Source: Mycobacterium paraffinicum (GTDB taxonomy: Bacteria > Actinomycetota > Actinomycetes > Mycobacteriales > Mycobacteriaceae). Taken from it: a DNA stretch of 64,000 nt. This document shows, piece after piece, positions 16,692 to 25,484 of the stretch. The stretch spans positions 62,001 to 126,000 of the forward strand of contig NZ_MPNT01000012.1 of the NCBI RefSeq assembly GCF_001907675.1, in the 5' to 3' direction. The first letter of the stretch is position 1. The number at the start of each line of letters is the position of its first letter. The notes under the pieces are model-generated. The model had not been told where the DNA came from, made no database searches, and saw nothing but the letters and a program-made list of their open reading frames with translations. The position numbers and the translations under genes are program-made.

Positions 16692-18308
16692 TCAACGTCT
16701 TCGGCGCGGCCGGACAGATCGGCCCACGACACCGAAATGGTCGCTGCGCAGTTGCGCTTTGCGTACCTTGCCCAGCGACGTGCGCGGTAACTCGTCGACG
16801 ATGGCGAGACGTTCTGGGGTCTTCTGCCTCGCCAACCCGGATGCGGCGAAGTGGGCCCGCAGGTCCTCGAGGTCGAGCACGCACCCCGGCTTGAGAATCA
16901 CTATCGCGGCGACCACCTCGCCGTAACGCGAATCCGGCGCCGCGACGGCAACGCCGTCGGCGACCGCGGGGTGCGCGTTGAGGACCTCTTCGACCTGACC
17001 CGAGGAGATGGTCTCGCCGCCACGGATGACGACGTCCTTGATCCGGTCGGTGATGGTCAATCTGCCTTGGGCATCGAGCTGCCCGAGATCACCGGTACGG
17101 AACCAACCGTCGTCAGTGAACGCCTCAGCGTTCAGCGAAGGATCCTGGTAACCGATGAATTGATCGGGACCGCGCACGACGACCTCGCCGTCCACGCCCG
17201 GCGGGCAGTCTGCGCCGTCGGTCCCGAGGATGCGGATCTCCGAACCTGGCAGGGGTTTTCCATCGGTGCTCAGCCGGGCCCACTCCGGCTCGCCCTCGTG
17301 TTCGCCAGTGACAGTAGGATGTTCGGTGGCGCCGTAACTGCGGAAAGTGCTGATTCCGGCTTGCGCAGCGCGACGGCCGATCTCAACGGCGACCGGTGCC
17401 GCGCCCACCAGAAACTCCCGCAGACTTGCCAGCTTGTTCCCCGTGTCACCCAGATCCAGGATGCCCGACAAGTGAAACGGCGTGCCTGCGGTGCAGGTCA
17501 CCCCGAAACGATGCACCACCTCGACCGCGACTGCTGGGTCCCAGCCGTCAATGAAGACGGTCCGGTTGCCATTGATCAACGGTCGCAGCATCGACCCCAC
17601 TCCGGCGATGTGGCCGGGCGGAAAGGAAACCAGCGACACATCGTCGGGCTTACTTGCCAGCAACGCCGGCATGGTCTTCTGCTCGGCGAGAACCGTATTG
17701 TGGCTATGCTGCACACCTTTGGGCGCAGAAGTGGTGCCTGAGGTGTACAGCAGTAGGCATATATCGTCGGCGTCCACGGCGGGTCGCCGGTACAGCGCGG
17801 CGTTTGCATCGAGTTGGGACCACGCGAGGTAGCCGTCGCCGGGCTTGGCGTCCAGCACGACCACGTGTTTCAAGGAATCGATGCGCGAAAGCTCGTGCAG
17901 CCGTTCGCTGTACACGATCGATCCATGGCGCCCAGGCATGATCAGCACTTTCGCGGACGACTGCTCGAGAATGAACGCGACCTCGCGCACGCCGTAGATG
18001 TGGACGATCGGCACCAACACCGCCCCGCACAGCAACACCGCCTGATAGGCGACCGCGCACTCGACACGGTTCGTCAGCTGTACCGCGACGGCATCGCCGT
18101 CGCGTACCCCAAGCCGCTGCAGCGACGCAGCCACAGCAATGGCTCGGTCGTGGATATCGTGGACTGTCCGATTGCACACCGCGTCTCCGGCAACGAACGT
18201 CACTGACACACTGCCAGTTTCGGCCGCTCCGGCTTCGAAAGCGTCTAAGCAGGTGCGGTCCGAATACCAACCTTCGCGATACCACCTGGCGCGGTTGTTG
18301 AACGGCAT
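16692..18308 (-). CDS. AMP-forming acyl-CoA synthetase
   Basis: A 538-residue ANL-superfamily ligase. The P-loop is LLLYTSGTTSAPKGVQHSHN, the adenylate motif is FRSYGATEHPT, the hinge region reads DRIKDVVIRGGETISSG, and the C-terminal Lys is in PRTSLGKVRKAQL. It sits between the Ldi-like gene and a CoA-transferase, downstream of an SDR and an ALDH, so the acid produced by the ALDH (a geranate-like acid if the operon handles linalool or geraniol) is the obvious candidate substrate. That substrate is an inference. Confidence 0.92.
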   Translation of the reverse strand: MPFNNRARWYREGWYSDRTCLDAFEAGAAETGSVSVTFVAGDAVCNRTVHDIHDRAIAVAASLQRLGVRDGDAVAVQLTNRVECAVAYQAVLLCGAVLVPIVHIYGVREVAFILEQSSAKVLIMPGRHGSIVYSERLHELSRIDSLKHVVVLDAKPGDGYLAWSQLDANAALYRRPAVDADDICLLLYTSGTTSAPKGVQHSHNTVLAEQKTMPALLASKPDDVSLVSFPPGHIAGVGSMLRPLINGNRTVFIDGWDPAVAVEVVHRFGVTCTAGTPFHLSGILDLGDTGNKLASLREFLVGAAPVAVEIGRRAAQAGISTFRSYGATEHPTVTGEHEGEPEWARLSTDGKPLPGSEIRILGTDGADCPPGVDGEVVVRGPDQFIGYQDPSLNAEAFTDDGWFRTGDLGQLDAQGRLTITDRIKDVVIRGGETISSGQVEEVLNAHPAVADGVAVAAPDSRYGEVVAAIVILKPGCVLDLEDLRAHFAASGLARQKTPERLAIVDELPRTSLGKVRKAQLRSDHFGVVGRSVRPRRRR

Positions 18309-18456
18309 TGGTCGAGGTTACCGCCGGCCATGTGCGCTCATCAAAGATCCGGAAGCGGGGCGATCATGCGGACCTGGGTATGCGAATGGTGTTCCGTTCC
18401 TTTCGCTGCTAGATGAGTGTGAACCGTCTGACGGCGGGCGTACGGCTATGAAATGC

Positions 18457-20349
18457 CTACTCGGGCTGGATGCGGACTTCGCTGCGATCATTCAGAACGA
18501 TGCTCACCTGGGCGCGACCCTCGGCGTCGGCGATGAGCGAGTCTGCGGTGGCTCCGGTGACCCGGTAACGGCGATCAGGTTGCAAACGCGCGAGATGCAA
18601 CACCTCAGTTGAACCCTCTCGTCCCGGACGAAGGACCAGGTGCAGGTCGTCGCCACCGCTGGTGGCGCGGGCAACCAGGACAGCGGGATAGGCGACCTCA
18701 TCGAGGATAGGACCTGAGCGGGCGGATTCCGGAGTCGGATCGATGACGGTTTTGCGCCAGAAGTTTTGATGCAGTTGGCGATCGAGGGTGACACACGCAT
18801 TCACCGAGTTCGACATTTTCTGGTAGCGGAATACCCCGTCTTCGGTAATGGGGGCGCACAAAGAGTCGAGTGCGAGCTTGGCGGCAGCGGCAGCGTCGGC
18901 GTCCCCGAACTCGCGCGCAGCCCCGAAGAGCGATTCAATCGCGAGGCCGTAACCCGGCTTGTAATTGCCCATGTCGACCGCCCCCTTGGGCAGCACCGGC
19001 TTCAGTTGTCCGGCGTCCTCAGCGAAAGCTTCCGTGCGCAGAATTCCCCAATAGCGCATAGCGATGTCTGGGAACATTGAGTTTAGATACACCGCGGGAA
19101 TGGCGTCGGGCAGCGGGAACGGAAGATCGATGCCGGTGTGTTTCGACTTCAGCGAGACCATGCCGAAGTCGGGGTGCACGAACTCGGTTTCCAGACGGTG
19201 CCTGAAGTTTTCGGCAATCTCGTCGAAGTAGTGCGACCCGGTGACACGGTCGTACACCTGCAACGCGCCCATACCGCGAAAGTTGCACGCGGTGTAGGTC
19301 CAGTTCGGTTCGCAGGGGAACAGTCCAAAGGGCGCCTTACGGAAGTTCGTCACGAGCGACTCGGCGACATCGTGCAGCGAATGCTGGTGCTTACCGAAGC
19401 TGAGACCGCCGTCCTGTAAGTAGCGGTCATCACCGGTCAGTGCCGCGTATAGCCCCACCTGCAGCCCAAAGAACCCGGTGAGCATGATGTTGTCGCGCCC
19501 GACCGGGTCAGGATTCAACCGTAGATTTCCCCAGGCGTTTTCCCAGGCCCAATAACCCCACACCTGACGGTCGCGGTAGGTGTCAATCAGTCCACGTTGC
19601 GCGCGAGCAAGGTAGCCGCGGAAGTTCGGTGTGTAGTGAGCTTGACAGACGGCGAGGGCATAGCCCAGGTAGTTGATTTGATACCGAAGGGCCGCGGTCT
19701 GAAACTGATCGATCTTGTCGTAGCCGGTGAAGTCACCCGGCGCCTGAAGTCCGCGGTCGATCACGTAGCGCAAACCGGCCAGCGTTTCAGGGTCGAGTTC
19801 ACGCTGCTCCGGCGCCGGCGGGGCGACTGCCCGGCGCCGCGCGGAGGCAATCGCTGTAGGCAAGTACTCCAGCCGCTCAGTACGTCGCTGAAGGACCGAT
19901 TTCCGGGTACGGCGCGAAACCAGTTTCGCCACAACGAAGCCGACGACGACCAGGGATGCCGCGATGACCACTCCGGGTGTCCACACCGACCGCTCGGTGG
20001 TAGCCCAACCGGCCAGCACCGCGGAACCGAGCCACACAACGGGGGGCAGCGTGGTGAATCCCGCCGCGAACCACGCCACCAGAGACAGCACGAACAGCAC
20101 CAGCACGACGGGTGTCAGCGCCAGCCACCATCCGCCGGAGGCCAGAAATCCGGACCCTGGGAACCACAGGCCCACACCGACACTGGCCCAGAACGGCGAT
20201 CTGGTCCACGTCAGCACCACGCCGATGACGACGAACGCTGCATAGGTCAGCAAGGTGCGTCGCAGCCGGGATGTGGTTACCGGCCCGTGCGCTGAGGTCA
20301 ATTCGACGCCTCCAGCGGGGCCGCCGATGTGTGAGAGATCAATGGACAC
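18457..20349 (-). CDS. Linalool dehydratase/isomerase (Ldi)-like membrane protein
   Basis: A 630-residue protein. Residues 30-145 contain four to five hydrophobic helices. Residues about 180-520 resemble the alpha,alpha-barrel of linalool dehydratase/isomerase, with TGYDKIDQFQTAALRYQ, WGYWAWENAWGN, DNIMLTGFFGLQVGLY and FPCEPNWTYTACNFRGMG. Cys346 and Cys355 are 9 residues apart, the spacing of the catalytic pair C171/C180 in the Castellaniella enzyme, which interconverts linalool, geraniol and myrcene. The membrane domain and a C-terminal beta-like extension (520-630) are extra compared with that soluble periplasmic enzyme. The neighbours are exactly a terpene-alcohol oxidation set. A 145-bp gap with two short hairpins separates it from the ALDH upstream. 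Confidence 0.8.
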   Translation of the reverse strand: MSIDLSHIGGPAGGVELTSAHGPVTTSRLRRTLLTYAAFVVIGVVLTWTRSPFWASVGVGLWFPGSGFLASGGWWLALTPVVLVLFVLSLVAWFAAGFTTLPPVVWLGSAVLAGWATTERSVWTPGVVIAASLVVVGFVVAKLVSRRTRKSVLQRRTERLEYLPTAIASARRRAVAPPAPEQRELDPETLAGLRYVIDRGLQAPGDFTGYDKIDQFQTAALRYQINYLGYALAVCQAHYTPNFRGYLARAQRGLIDTYRDRQVWGYWAWENAWGNLRLNPDPVGRDNIMLTGFFGLQVGLYAALTGDDRYLQDGGLSFGKHQHSLHDVAESLVTNFRKAPFGLFPCEPNWTYTACNFRGMGALQVYDRVTGSHYFDEIAENFRHRLETEFVHPDFGMVSLKSKHTGIDLPFPLPDAIPAVYLNSMFPDIAMRYWGILRTEAFAEDAGQLKPVLPKGAVDMGNYKPGYGLAIESLFGAAREFGDADAAAAAKLALDSLCAPITEDGVFRYQKMSNSVNACVTLDRQLHQNFWRKTVIDPTPESARSGPILDEVAYPAVLVARATSGGDDLHLVLRPGREGSTEVLHLARLQPDRRYRVTGATADSLIADAEGRAQVSIVLNDRSEVRIQPE

Positions 20350-20494
20350 TGTCGGTCCCTTTCGTTCAACGGTTCCGTGCGGCTGTCACGGACCGCAGCA
20401 CCTCAGGGTCAGCTTGCGATTCGGCATCGCGCCGGAACACGCGAAGTAGCCGCGATAACAGATGAGCCACTAGGACGCAGCAGGCCATCGGCTG

Positions 20495-22057
20495 CTAGTC
20501 CCGTGCCGCGGTGTGCGTAGGAACTACGCTGAACTCCAAGCTTTCACCTTGGTTCAGACGATCGGTCTTGCGCAATCGCCGACGTATCGACTGCCGCTCG
20601 AGGGCGGTCATGGCCTGAAGCCCGCGCTGTTTGAGCCCGGTGTAGGGTGCCGCGAGCGCGGCCGATATCGAGAAACGCGTTGGGGCGTCCATTACGCCGC
20701 GGCCATGGCTGAAGGCTGCGAATCCCGAGCGTCCGTGGTAGTAGCCCATGCCACTTTCGCCGACGCCACCGAACGGCATCCCCGCCACGGTGTAGTGCAG
20801 CGTGACGTCGTTGATCGTCACCCCACCCGAGTACGTGCGGGCCAGGAAGCGTTGGCGCGCAGCATCATCGGGCCCGAAGTAGTAGGCCGCGAGGGGTTTC
20901 GGGCCGGAGTTGATGTGATCGATCGCGTCATCGATGCGCTGGTAGGTCGCGATCGGCAGCACCGGACCGAATATTTCCTCTTGCATGACGCGCATGTCCT
21001 TGGTTGCTCCGAGCACGAGTGTCGGCGCGATCTTGTGTGCGGCCTGAGTCGAGAAGTCCTCTGCTGCAGGGTTGATCGTGATGATCTGCGCGCCCTTGGC
21101 GTGAGCATCGTCGATCAGCCCGTGGATGCGGTCGAAATGGCGCTCGTTGACGATGGAGGTGTAGTCGTCGTTGTCGAGGATCCGTGGGAACATTCGGGTG
21201 ACGCTGGCGCTGACGCTCTCGACGAACGCGCGTTCCTTGCCGCCGGGGATCAACACGTAGTCCGGCGACAGACAGAGCTGGCCGGCGTTCATCGTCTTGC
21301 CGACCATGACTCGGTCAGCGACCACCTTCAGATCAGCGTCCGGGGAGATCACCACCGGAGACTTGCCGCCCAGTTCGAGAGTTACCGGAACGAGGTTGTC
21401 GGCCGCCGCCCGCTGCACATGTCGGCCCGTTGCCGGCGACCCGGTCAGCAAGATGTGGTCAAACGGAAGCGCGCAGAACTCTGCCCCGACGTCGGCGCCG
21501 CCGGTGAAGGCCCGCAACTCGGTGGCGTCGAAGCGTTTGACGATCTCGGCGCGCATCAACTCCGAGGTGTTCGGAACATACTCTGAGAGCTTCACCATCA
21601 CCGCGTTGCCCGCCGCAAAGGCCTGCGTCACAGGGTCGAAAGTGAGACCCACCGGGAAGTTCCACGGACTGATCACGCCGATGACGCCCAGCGGCTGCCA
21701 GTCCACCCATGCTCGCGCGCCAACCAGCCGCATCGCTCCAGTTCCGTAGCGGGTCGGCTTCATCCAATTGCGCAGGTGCTTGCGCGTGTGCTTGATGCCG
21801 GGCAACGGACCGACCACGTCGGACATCATCGATTGCGCCCGGGATCGATGACCGTAGTCGCTGACCAGGGCATCGACCAGTGCGTCAGCGTTGGTCACGA
21901 TCAGGTCGACGATGCGGTCGATGCGGTCTATCCGGGTGGCTGCCGAGGGCGGCCCAGCATCGAGGAAGGCGCGGCGCTGCGCGTCCAGCACCGAGCGCAT
22001 GTCGCTGCTGTCCTGTACGTGACCGTTTGGGTGGATGGTCTGAGCCTTCGACGCCAT
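20495..22057 (-). CDS. Aldehyde dehydrogenase, coniferyl-aldehyde-dehydrogenase type
   Basis: A 520-residue ALDH. Catalytic Cys262 is in NAGQLCLSPDYVL and Glu228 in TLELGGKSP. The short cofactor domain and the C-terminal segment FPFGG-like MPFGGVGESGMGYYHGRSGF resemble the coniferyl/fatty-aldehyde dehydrogenase branch, which handles hydrophobic unsaturated aldehydes. It lies 10 bp downstream of an SDR and upstream of the Ldi-like gene. Proposed role: oxidation of an allylic aldehyde such as geranial to the acid. A C-terminal tail of about 40 residues is rich in Arg and Lys. Confidence 0.9.
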   Translation of the reverse strand: MASKAQTIHPNGHVQDSSDMRSVLDAQRRAFLDAGPPSAATRIDRIDRIVDLIVTNADALVDALVSDYGHRSRAQSMMSDVVGPLPGIKHTRKHLRNWMKPTRYGTGAMRLVGARAWVDWQPLGVIGVISPWNFPVGLTFDPVTQAFAAGNAVMVKLSEYVPNTSELMRAEIVKRFDATELRAFTGGADVGAEFCALPFDHILLTGSPATGRHVQRAAADNLVPVTLELGGKSPVVISPDADLKVVADRVMVGKTMNAGQLCLSPDYVLIPGGKERAFVESVSASVTRMFPRILDNDDYTSIVNERHFDRIHGLIDDAHAKGAQIITINPAAEDFSTQAAHKIAPTLVLGATKDMRVMQEEIFGPVLPIATYQRIDDAIDHINSGPKPLAAYYFGPDDAARQRFLARTYSGGVTINDVTLHYTVAGMPFGGVGESGMGYYHGRSGFAAFSHGRGVMDAPTRFSISAALAAPYTGLKQRGLQAMTALERQSIRRRLRKTDRLNQGESLEFSVVPTHTAARD

Positions 22058-22067
22058 GGCGCTACCT

Positions 22068-22850
22068 TCAGTCCTTGTTCATCAGGTGCACGAGGCGCCA
22101 CATAAGGCTTGGGGACAGTCGGCGGAGCAGCCAGGTGCCGCGGGCCTCGACTCCGGGGACCAACACCTTGGTACCGCGCTCCAATCCCTTCTCGATGCGA
22201 TCGAGGATGTCGTCGGGATCGGCTGCTCGACCCGAGGTGACGGCGTCCACCAAAGCTTTGGGCCCACCGGCGACGGCTTGATCGAGTAGCGGTGTCTTGA
22301 CCGCGGACGGAGCGGCAAGGATCATCCGCAGTCTGGTGCGACGAAGTTCGTGAATCAGAATCTCGCTGTACGCGTTCACCGCGGATTTGCTCGCGCAGTA
22401 GGCGGAGAAGTTGGTCGACGACGAGTAGCCGGTGATCGACCCGAACAGCACGACATCGCCGCGGTTGCGTGACACCATCCCCGGCAGGACGGCTTTGGTT
22501 ACGTGGACCGTGCCGAAGTAGTTGATTTTCATCGGTGCCAACAACCGCTCGACTGGCGTGTCGAGGATGCGACCCGCCGGCATTATTCCCGCCGCGTGTA
22601 CCAGCCGATCGATGGGACCGTGGGTGGCCTCGACCCTTTCTACCGTGTCGCTGACGGCGTCTGCATCGGTGACATCGCATCGGTAGGGGACGACCCGGTC
22701 CCCCCCGAGCCGTTGCGTTTCCTTCATCCCGGGCTCGTCGACGTCGACGACCGCCACAGCGGCTCCCTGATTGGCGAGCCGCACTGCGGCGATCCGCCCC
22801 ATACCGCTGCCACCGCCGGTCACCAAGGCAACTCGCCCGTTGAACACCAT
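22068..22850 (-). CDS. Short-chain dehydrogenase/reductase
   Basis: From ATG 22850 it is 260 residues, starting MVFNGRVALVTGGGSGMGR. The cofactor glycine motif is TGGGSGMG, the catalytic Ser is in LFGSITGYSS and the YxxxK motif is YCASK. The open frame starts at 22889, but the fold begins at 22850. It heads the minus-strand operon that continues into the ALDH and Ldi-like genes, so it is the candidate alcohol dehydrogenase producing the ALDH substrate. Its promoter region is shared with the divergent CaiB fusion and holds motif copy b. Confidence 0.9.
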   Translation of the reverse strand: MVFNGRVALVTGGGSGMGRIAAVRLANQGAAVAVVDVDEPGMKETQRLGGDRVVPYRCDVTDADAVSDTVERVEATHGPIDRLVHAAGIMPAGRILDTPVERLLAPMKINYFGTVHVTKAVLPGMVSRNRGDVVLFGSITGYSSSTNFSAYCASKSAVNAYSEILIHELRRTRLRMILAAPSAVKTPLLDQAVAGGPKALVDAVTSGRAADPDDILDRIEKGLERGTKVLVPGVEARGTWLLRRLSPSLMWRLVHLMNKD

Positions 22851-22898
22851 CGTTCCCCCATCGTCGGCGCAGGCCCCGCTACGTCGCACACTAGCGCA

Positions 22899-22921
22899 AC
22901 ATAGATAACTTAGTTTACTTT
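22899..22921. promoter_or_regulatory. ACATRGNTWACTWRGT motif, copy b
   Basis: ACATAGATAACTTAGTTTAC starts 49 bp upstream of the SDR and lies about 120 bp upstream of the divergent double CaiB gene. A single site could control both arms of the putative terpene cluster. Confidence 0.52.
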
Positions 22922-23039
22922 ATGAGGGGGTTCGGCACAGAAGCAAATGAGCAAACCGACGAGCGACCGCGGCGATACCAGAGCACCGAACGAGGGCCCC
23001 CCAAATCGGACGGAACAACGCGGGTGAAGGCGGACAACG

Positions 23040-25484
23040 ATGTCAACACCATTGGGTGATGATCTACAGCATCAGGTCGCACTGCCGCTGTCCGGAACGC
23101 GTGTCATCGACCTGACAGACGGCGCCGCCGCCTCGTCGACACGGCTGCTGGCCGAACTGGGTGCTGACGTGGTGCTCGTCGAGCCGCCCGAGGGACTCGC
23201 GTCACGACGTGCACACCCGCGACACGACCGTCTCGGACTCCCTTTTCTCACCGCACATGCCAACAAACGGGGCGTCGTCCTCGACTTGAGCACCGACCAG
23301 GGTCGCGCCGACCTGCTGTCGCTCGTGGACGGCGCCGACATAGTCGTCGAATCCTTGCCTCCCGGAACGCTGGACGGCCTGGGCGCGGGGCCCAGTGTCC
23401 TGCGAGAGCGCAACCCGGCACTCGTCGTGGTGTCGATCACCGCCTTCGGGCAGACCGGCCCCTACCGCGACTGGCGAGGTACCGAGGCAGTGCAGATGGC
23501 TATGTCGTCGGTCTTGACCCGATCCGGCGCTCCGGATCGAGAGCCCCTGCTACCCCCGGGCAATTTCGCCACCGAGGCCGGTGCCGTCCAGGCGGCGTAC
23601 GCCGCGCTGATCGCCTACTACCGCGCACTCAACACAGGACAAGGCGATTATGTCGACTGCGCCCTGCACGACATGGCCGTGCAAGGGCTGGACCCCGGCT
23701 ATGGAATGGCCGGCACCGCCACCATGGGCCGCCCGATCTCTGAGCTTCCTCCAGGGCGACCCGACGCCCGATTGCTTTACCCGATCTTTCCGTGCGCGGA
23801 CGGTCACATCCGACTGTGCATGCTCGCACCAAAGCATTGGCGGGCGATGTTCAGATGGCTCGGCGAGCCCGACGAATTCGCGGACCCTTCGTTCGAACAA
23901 CTCATCACCCGGTTCATGTCCTGGGACAAACTGCGCAAAGTGATCGCCGAGCTGTTTGCCGACAAGCCTCGCGACCACATCGTCAAACAGGGCATCGAAC
24001 TCGGCATCCCCATCGCTAGTGTGAACACCCCGGCCGAGGCAGCGACAAGCGACCACGCGACGGGCCGCAAGTCGTTCGTCGACGCCGAAGTCGCACCCGG
24101 ACTCATCGGCCGAATGGCCAACGGTTATTTGGAATTGGGCGGCAAACGTGCAGGATTCCGCTTCCGCGCGCCCACTTTGGGTGAGCACACCGACGAAGTG
24201 CTCGGCGGTGTCGGTGGTGGTGTGCCGGCTGGATCTGTGAGTTCACCTTCGCCTGTGCCCAGCCTGCGCCCGCTGGAAGGGCTTCGCGTTCTGGATCTCG
24301 GGGTAATCGTGGTGGGCGCCGAAACCGGACGCTTGCTCGCCGACCAGGGGGCCGAGGTCATCAAGGTGGAGAACCGCGCGTTCATGGATGGGGCACGCCA
24401 AGCCGACACCCCGGAACGGGTCAGCCACGCCTTCTCAGTAGGTAACCGAAACAAGCTGAGCTTGGGCCTGAATCTGCGGGATCCGCGCGGCGCCGAACTG
24501 ATGCGCGGCCTGATCGCCAAGTCGGACGTCCTGTTGACAAACTTCAAACCCGGCACGATGGAGTCTCTCGGATTTGACGACAACACCCTGGGCGAGCTGA
24601 ATCCCGCCATCGTCGTGGTTGAAAGCAGTGCGTTCGGCAGCAGCGGACCGTGGAGCAAGCGCATGGGTTACGGCCCGCTGGTGCGGGCGGCAGTCGGGCT
24701 GACCACCCTATGGCGGCACCCGGACGCACCCGAAGGGTTCGGTGACGACATGACCGTCTACCCCGATCACGCCGCGGCACGGGTCGCCGTTGCAGCCATC
24801 ATCGCCGCCCTGGTGGCCCGCCGACGCAGCGGCAGGGGCACCAAAATCACTGTGGCACAGATGGAGACGGTTTTCGTCCAGTTGTGCACCGACTATCTGC
24901 GCCAATCGCTGCAGCCCGGCACGATGACCGCCCGGGGCAACGTCGGTGAGTTCGACGCGCCCTCCGGCGTATATCGCTGCCACGGCGAGGACGCCTACTG
25001 CGCCGTGACGGTCGACGGCGATACCGATTGGCTCAATCTGGCCGCAGCGATCGGTAGAGACGATCTCGCGCAGCGCGCGGACCTGAGCACTGCCGACGGC
25101 AGGCTGGCTCACCGCGAGGAGCTCGACCGAGCCGTCGAGCAGTGGGCGTTGCCGCTCGATCCGCAGGACGCTGCGGCACAACTTCAGGCGGCTGGCGTCG
25201 CGGCCGGCGCGGCTGCACATGTCAAGGACCTGCTCGACGATCCCCAGCTGGCGCATCGACACGCGCTCGGTCAACTGCGGCAACCTGGTTGGGACGAGCC
25301 GCTCACTGTCGAGACCGGCATCGCCCTCTTCGATGCCATCGCGCCACCGCCATTGAACCCGGCACCAACCATGGCACAAGACACCCGATCGGTTTGCCAT
25401 GCCGTGCTGAAACTCAGTGACACCGAGATAGATCAGCTTGCTCGGGAGGGCGTCCTCGAATTGTCCGACGAGCCAACGGGATGA
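23040..25484 (+). CDS. Two-domain (fused) CaiB/BaiF CoA-transferase
   Basis: 814 residues: two family III CoA-transferase domains, about 15-395 and 410-805, joined by a Gly/Ser/Pro-rich linker. The second domain keeps the catalytic Asp (D576 in TVYPDHAAARVAV). In the first domain the equivalent position in NFATEAGAVQAAY is Ala177, so that half is probably non-catalytic. Family III enzymes are normally interlocked dimers, so the fusion likely folds as one pseudo-dimer with one working site. It is first in a tightly overlapped four-gene operon (CaiB fusion, thiolase-like, epimerase-like, WS/DGAT). The substrate is unknown. Confidence 0.9.
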   Translation: MSTPLGDDLQHQVALPLSGTRVIDLTDGAAASSTRLLAELGADVVLVEPPEGLASRRAHPRHDRLGLPFLTAHANKRGVVLDLSTDQGRADLLSLVDGADIVVESLPPGTLDGLGAGPSVLRERNPALVVVSITAFGQTGPYRDWRGTEAVQMAMSSVLTRSGAPDREPLLPPGNFATEAGAVQAAYAALIAYYRALNTGQGDYVDCALHDMAVQGLDPGYGMAGTATMGRPISELPPGRPDARLLYPIFPCADGHIRLCMLAPKHWRAMFRWLGEPDEFADPSFEQLITRFMSWDKLRKVIAELFADKPRDHIVKQGIELGIPIASVNTPAEAATSDHATGRKSFVDAEVAPGLIGRMANGYLELGGKRAGFRFRAPTLGEHTDEVLGGVGGGVPAGSVSSPSPVPSLRPLEGLRVLDLGVIVVGAETGRLLADQGAEVIKVENRAFMDGARQADTPERVSHAFSVGNRNKLSLGLNLRDPRGAELMRGLIAKSDVLLTNFKPGTMESLGFDDNTLGELNPAIVVVESSAFGSSGPWSKRMGYGPLVRAAVGLTTLWRHPDAPEGFGDDMTVYPDHAAARVAVAAIIAALVARRRSGRGTKITVAQMETVFVQLCTDYLRQSLQPGTMTARGNVGEFDAPSGVYRCHGEDAYCAVTVDGDTDWLNLAAAIGRDDLAQRADLSTADGRLAHREELDRAVEQWALPLDPQDAAAQLQAAGVAAGAAAHVKDLLDDPQLAHRHALGQLRQPGWDEPLTVETGIALFDAIAPPPLNPAPTMAQDTRSVCHAVLKLSDTEIDQLAREGVLELSDEPTG

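Noticed and set aside
20371..20500. Two short hairpins between the ALDH and Ldi-like genes as a terminator splitting the operon
   Set aside because: The stems are short or bulged and there is no T-run. They may slow transcription but do not justify splitting the operon on sequence alone.
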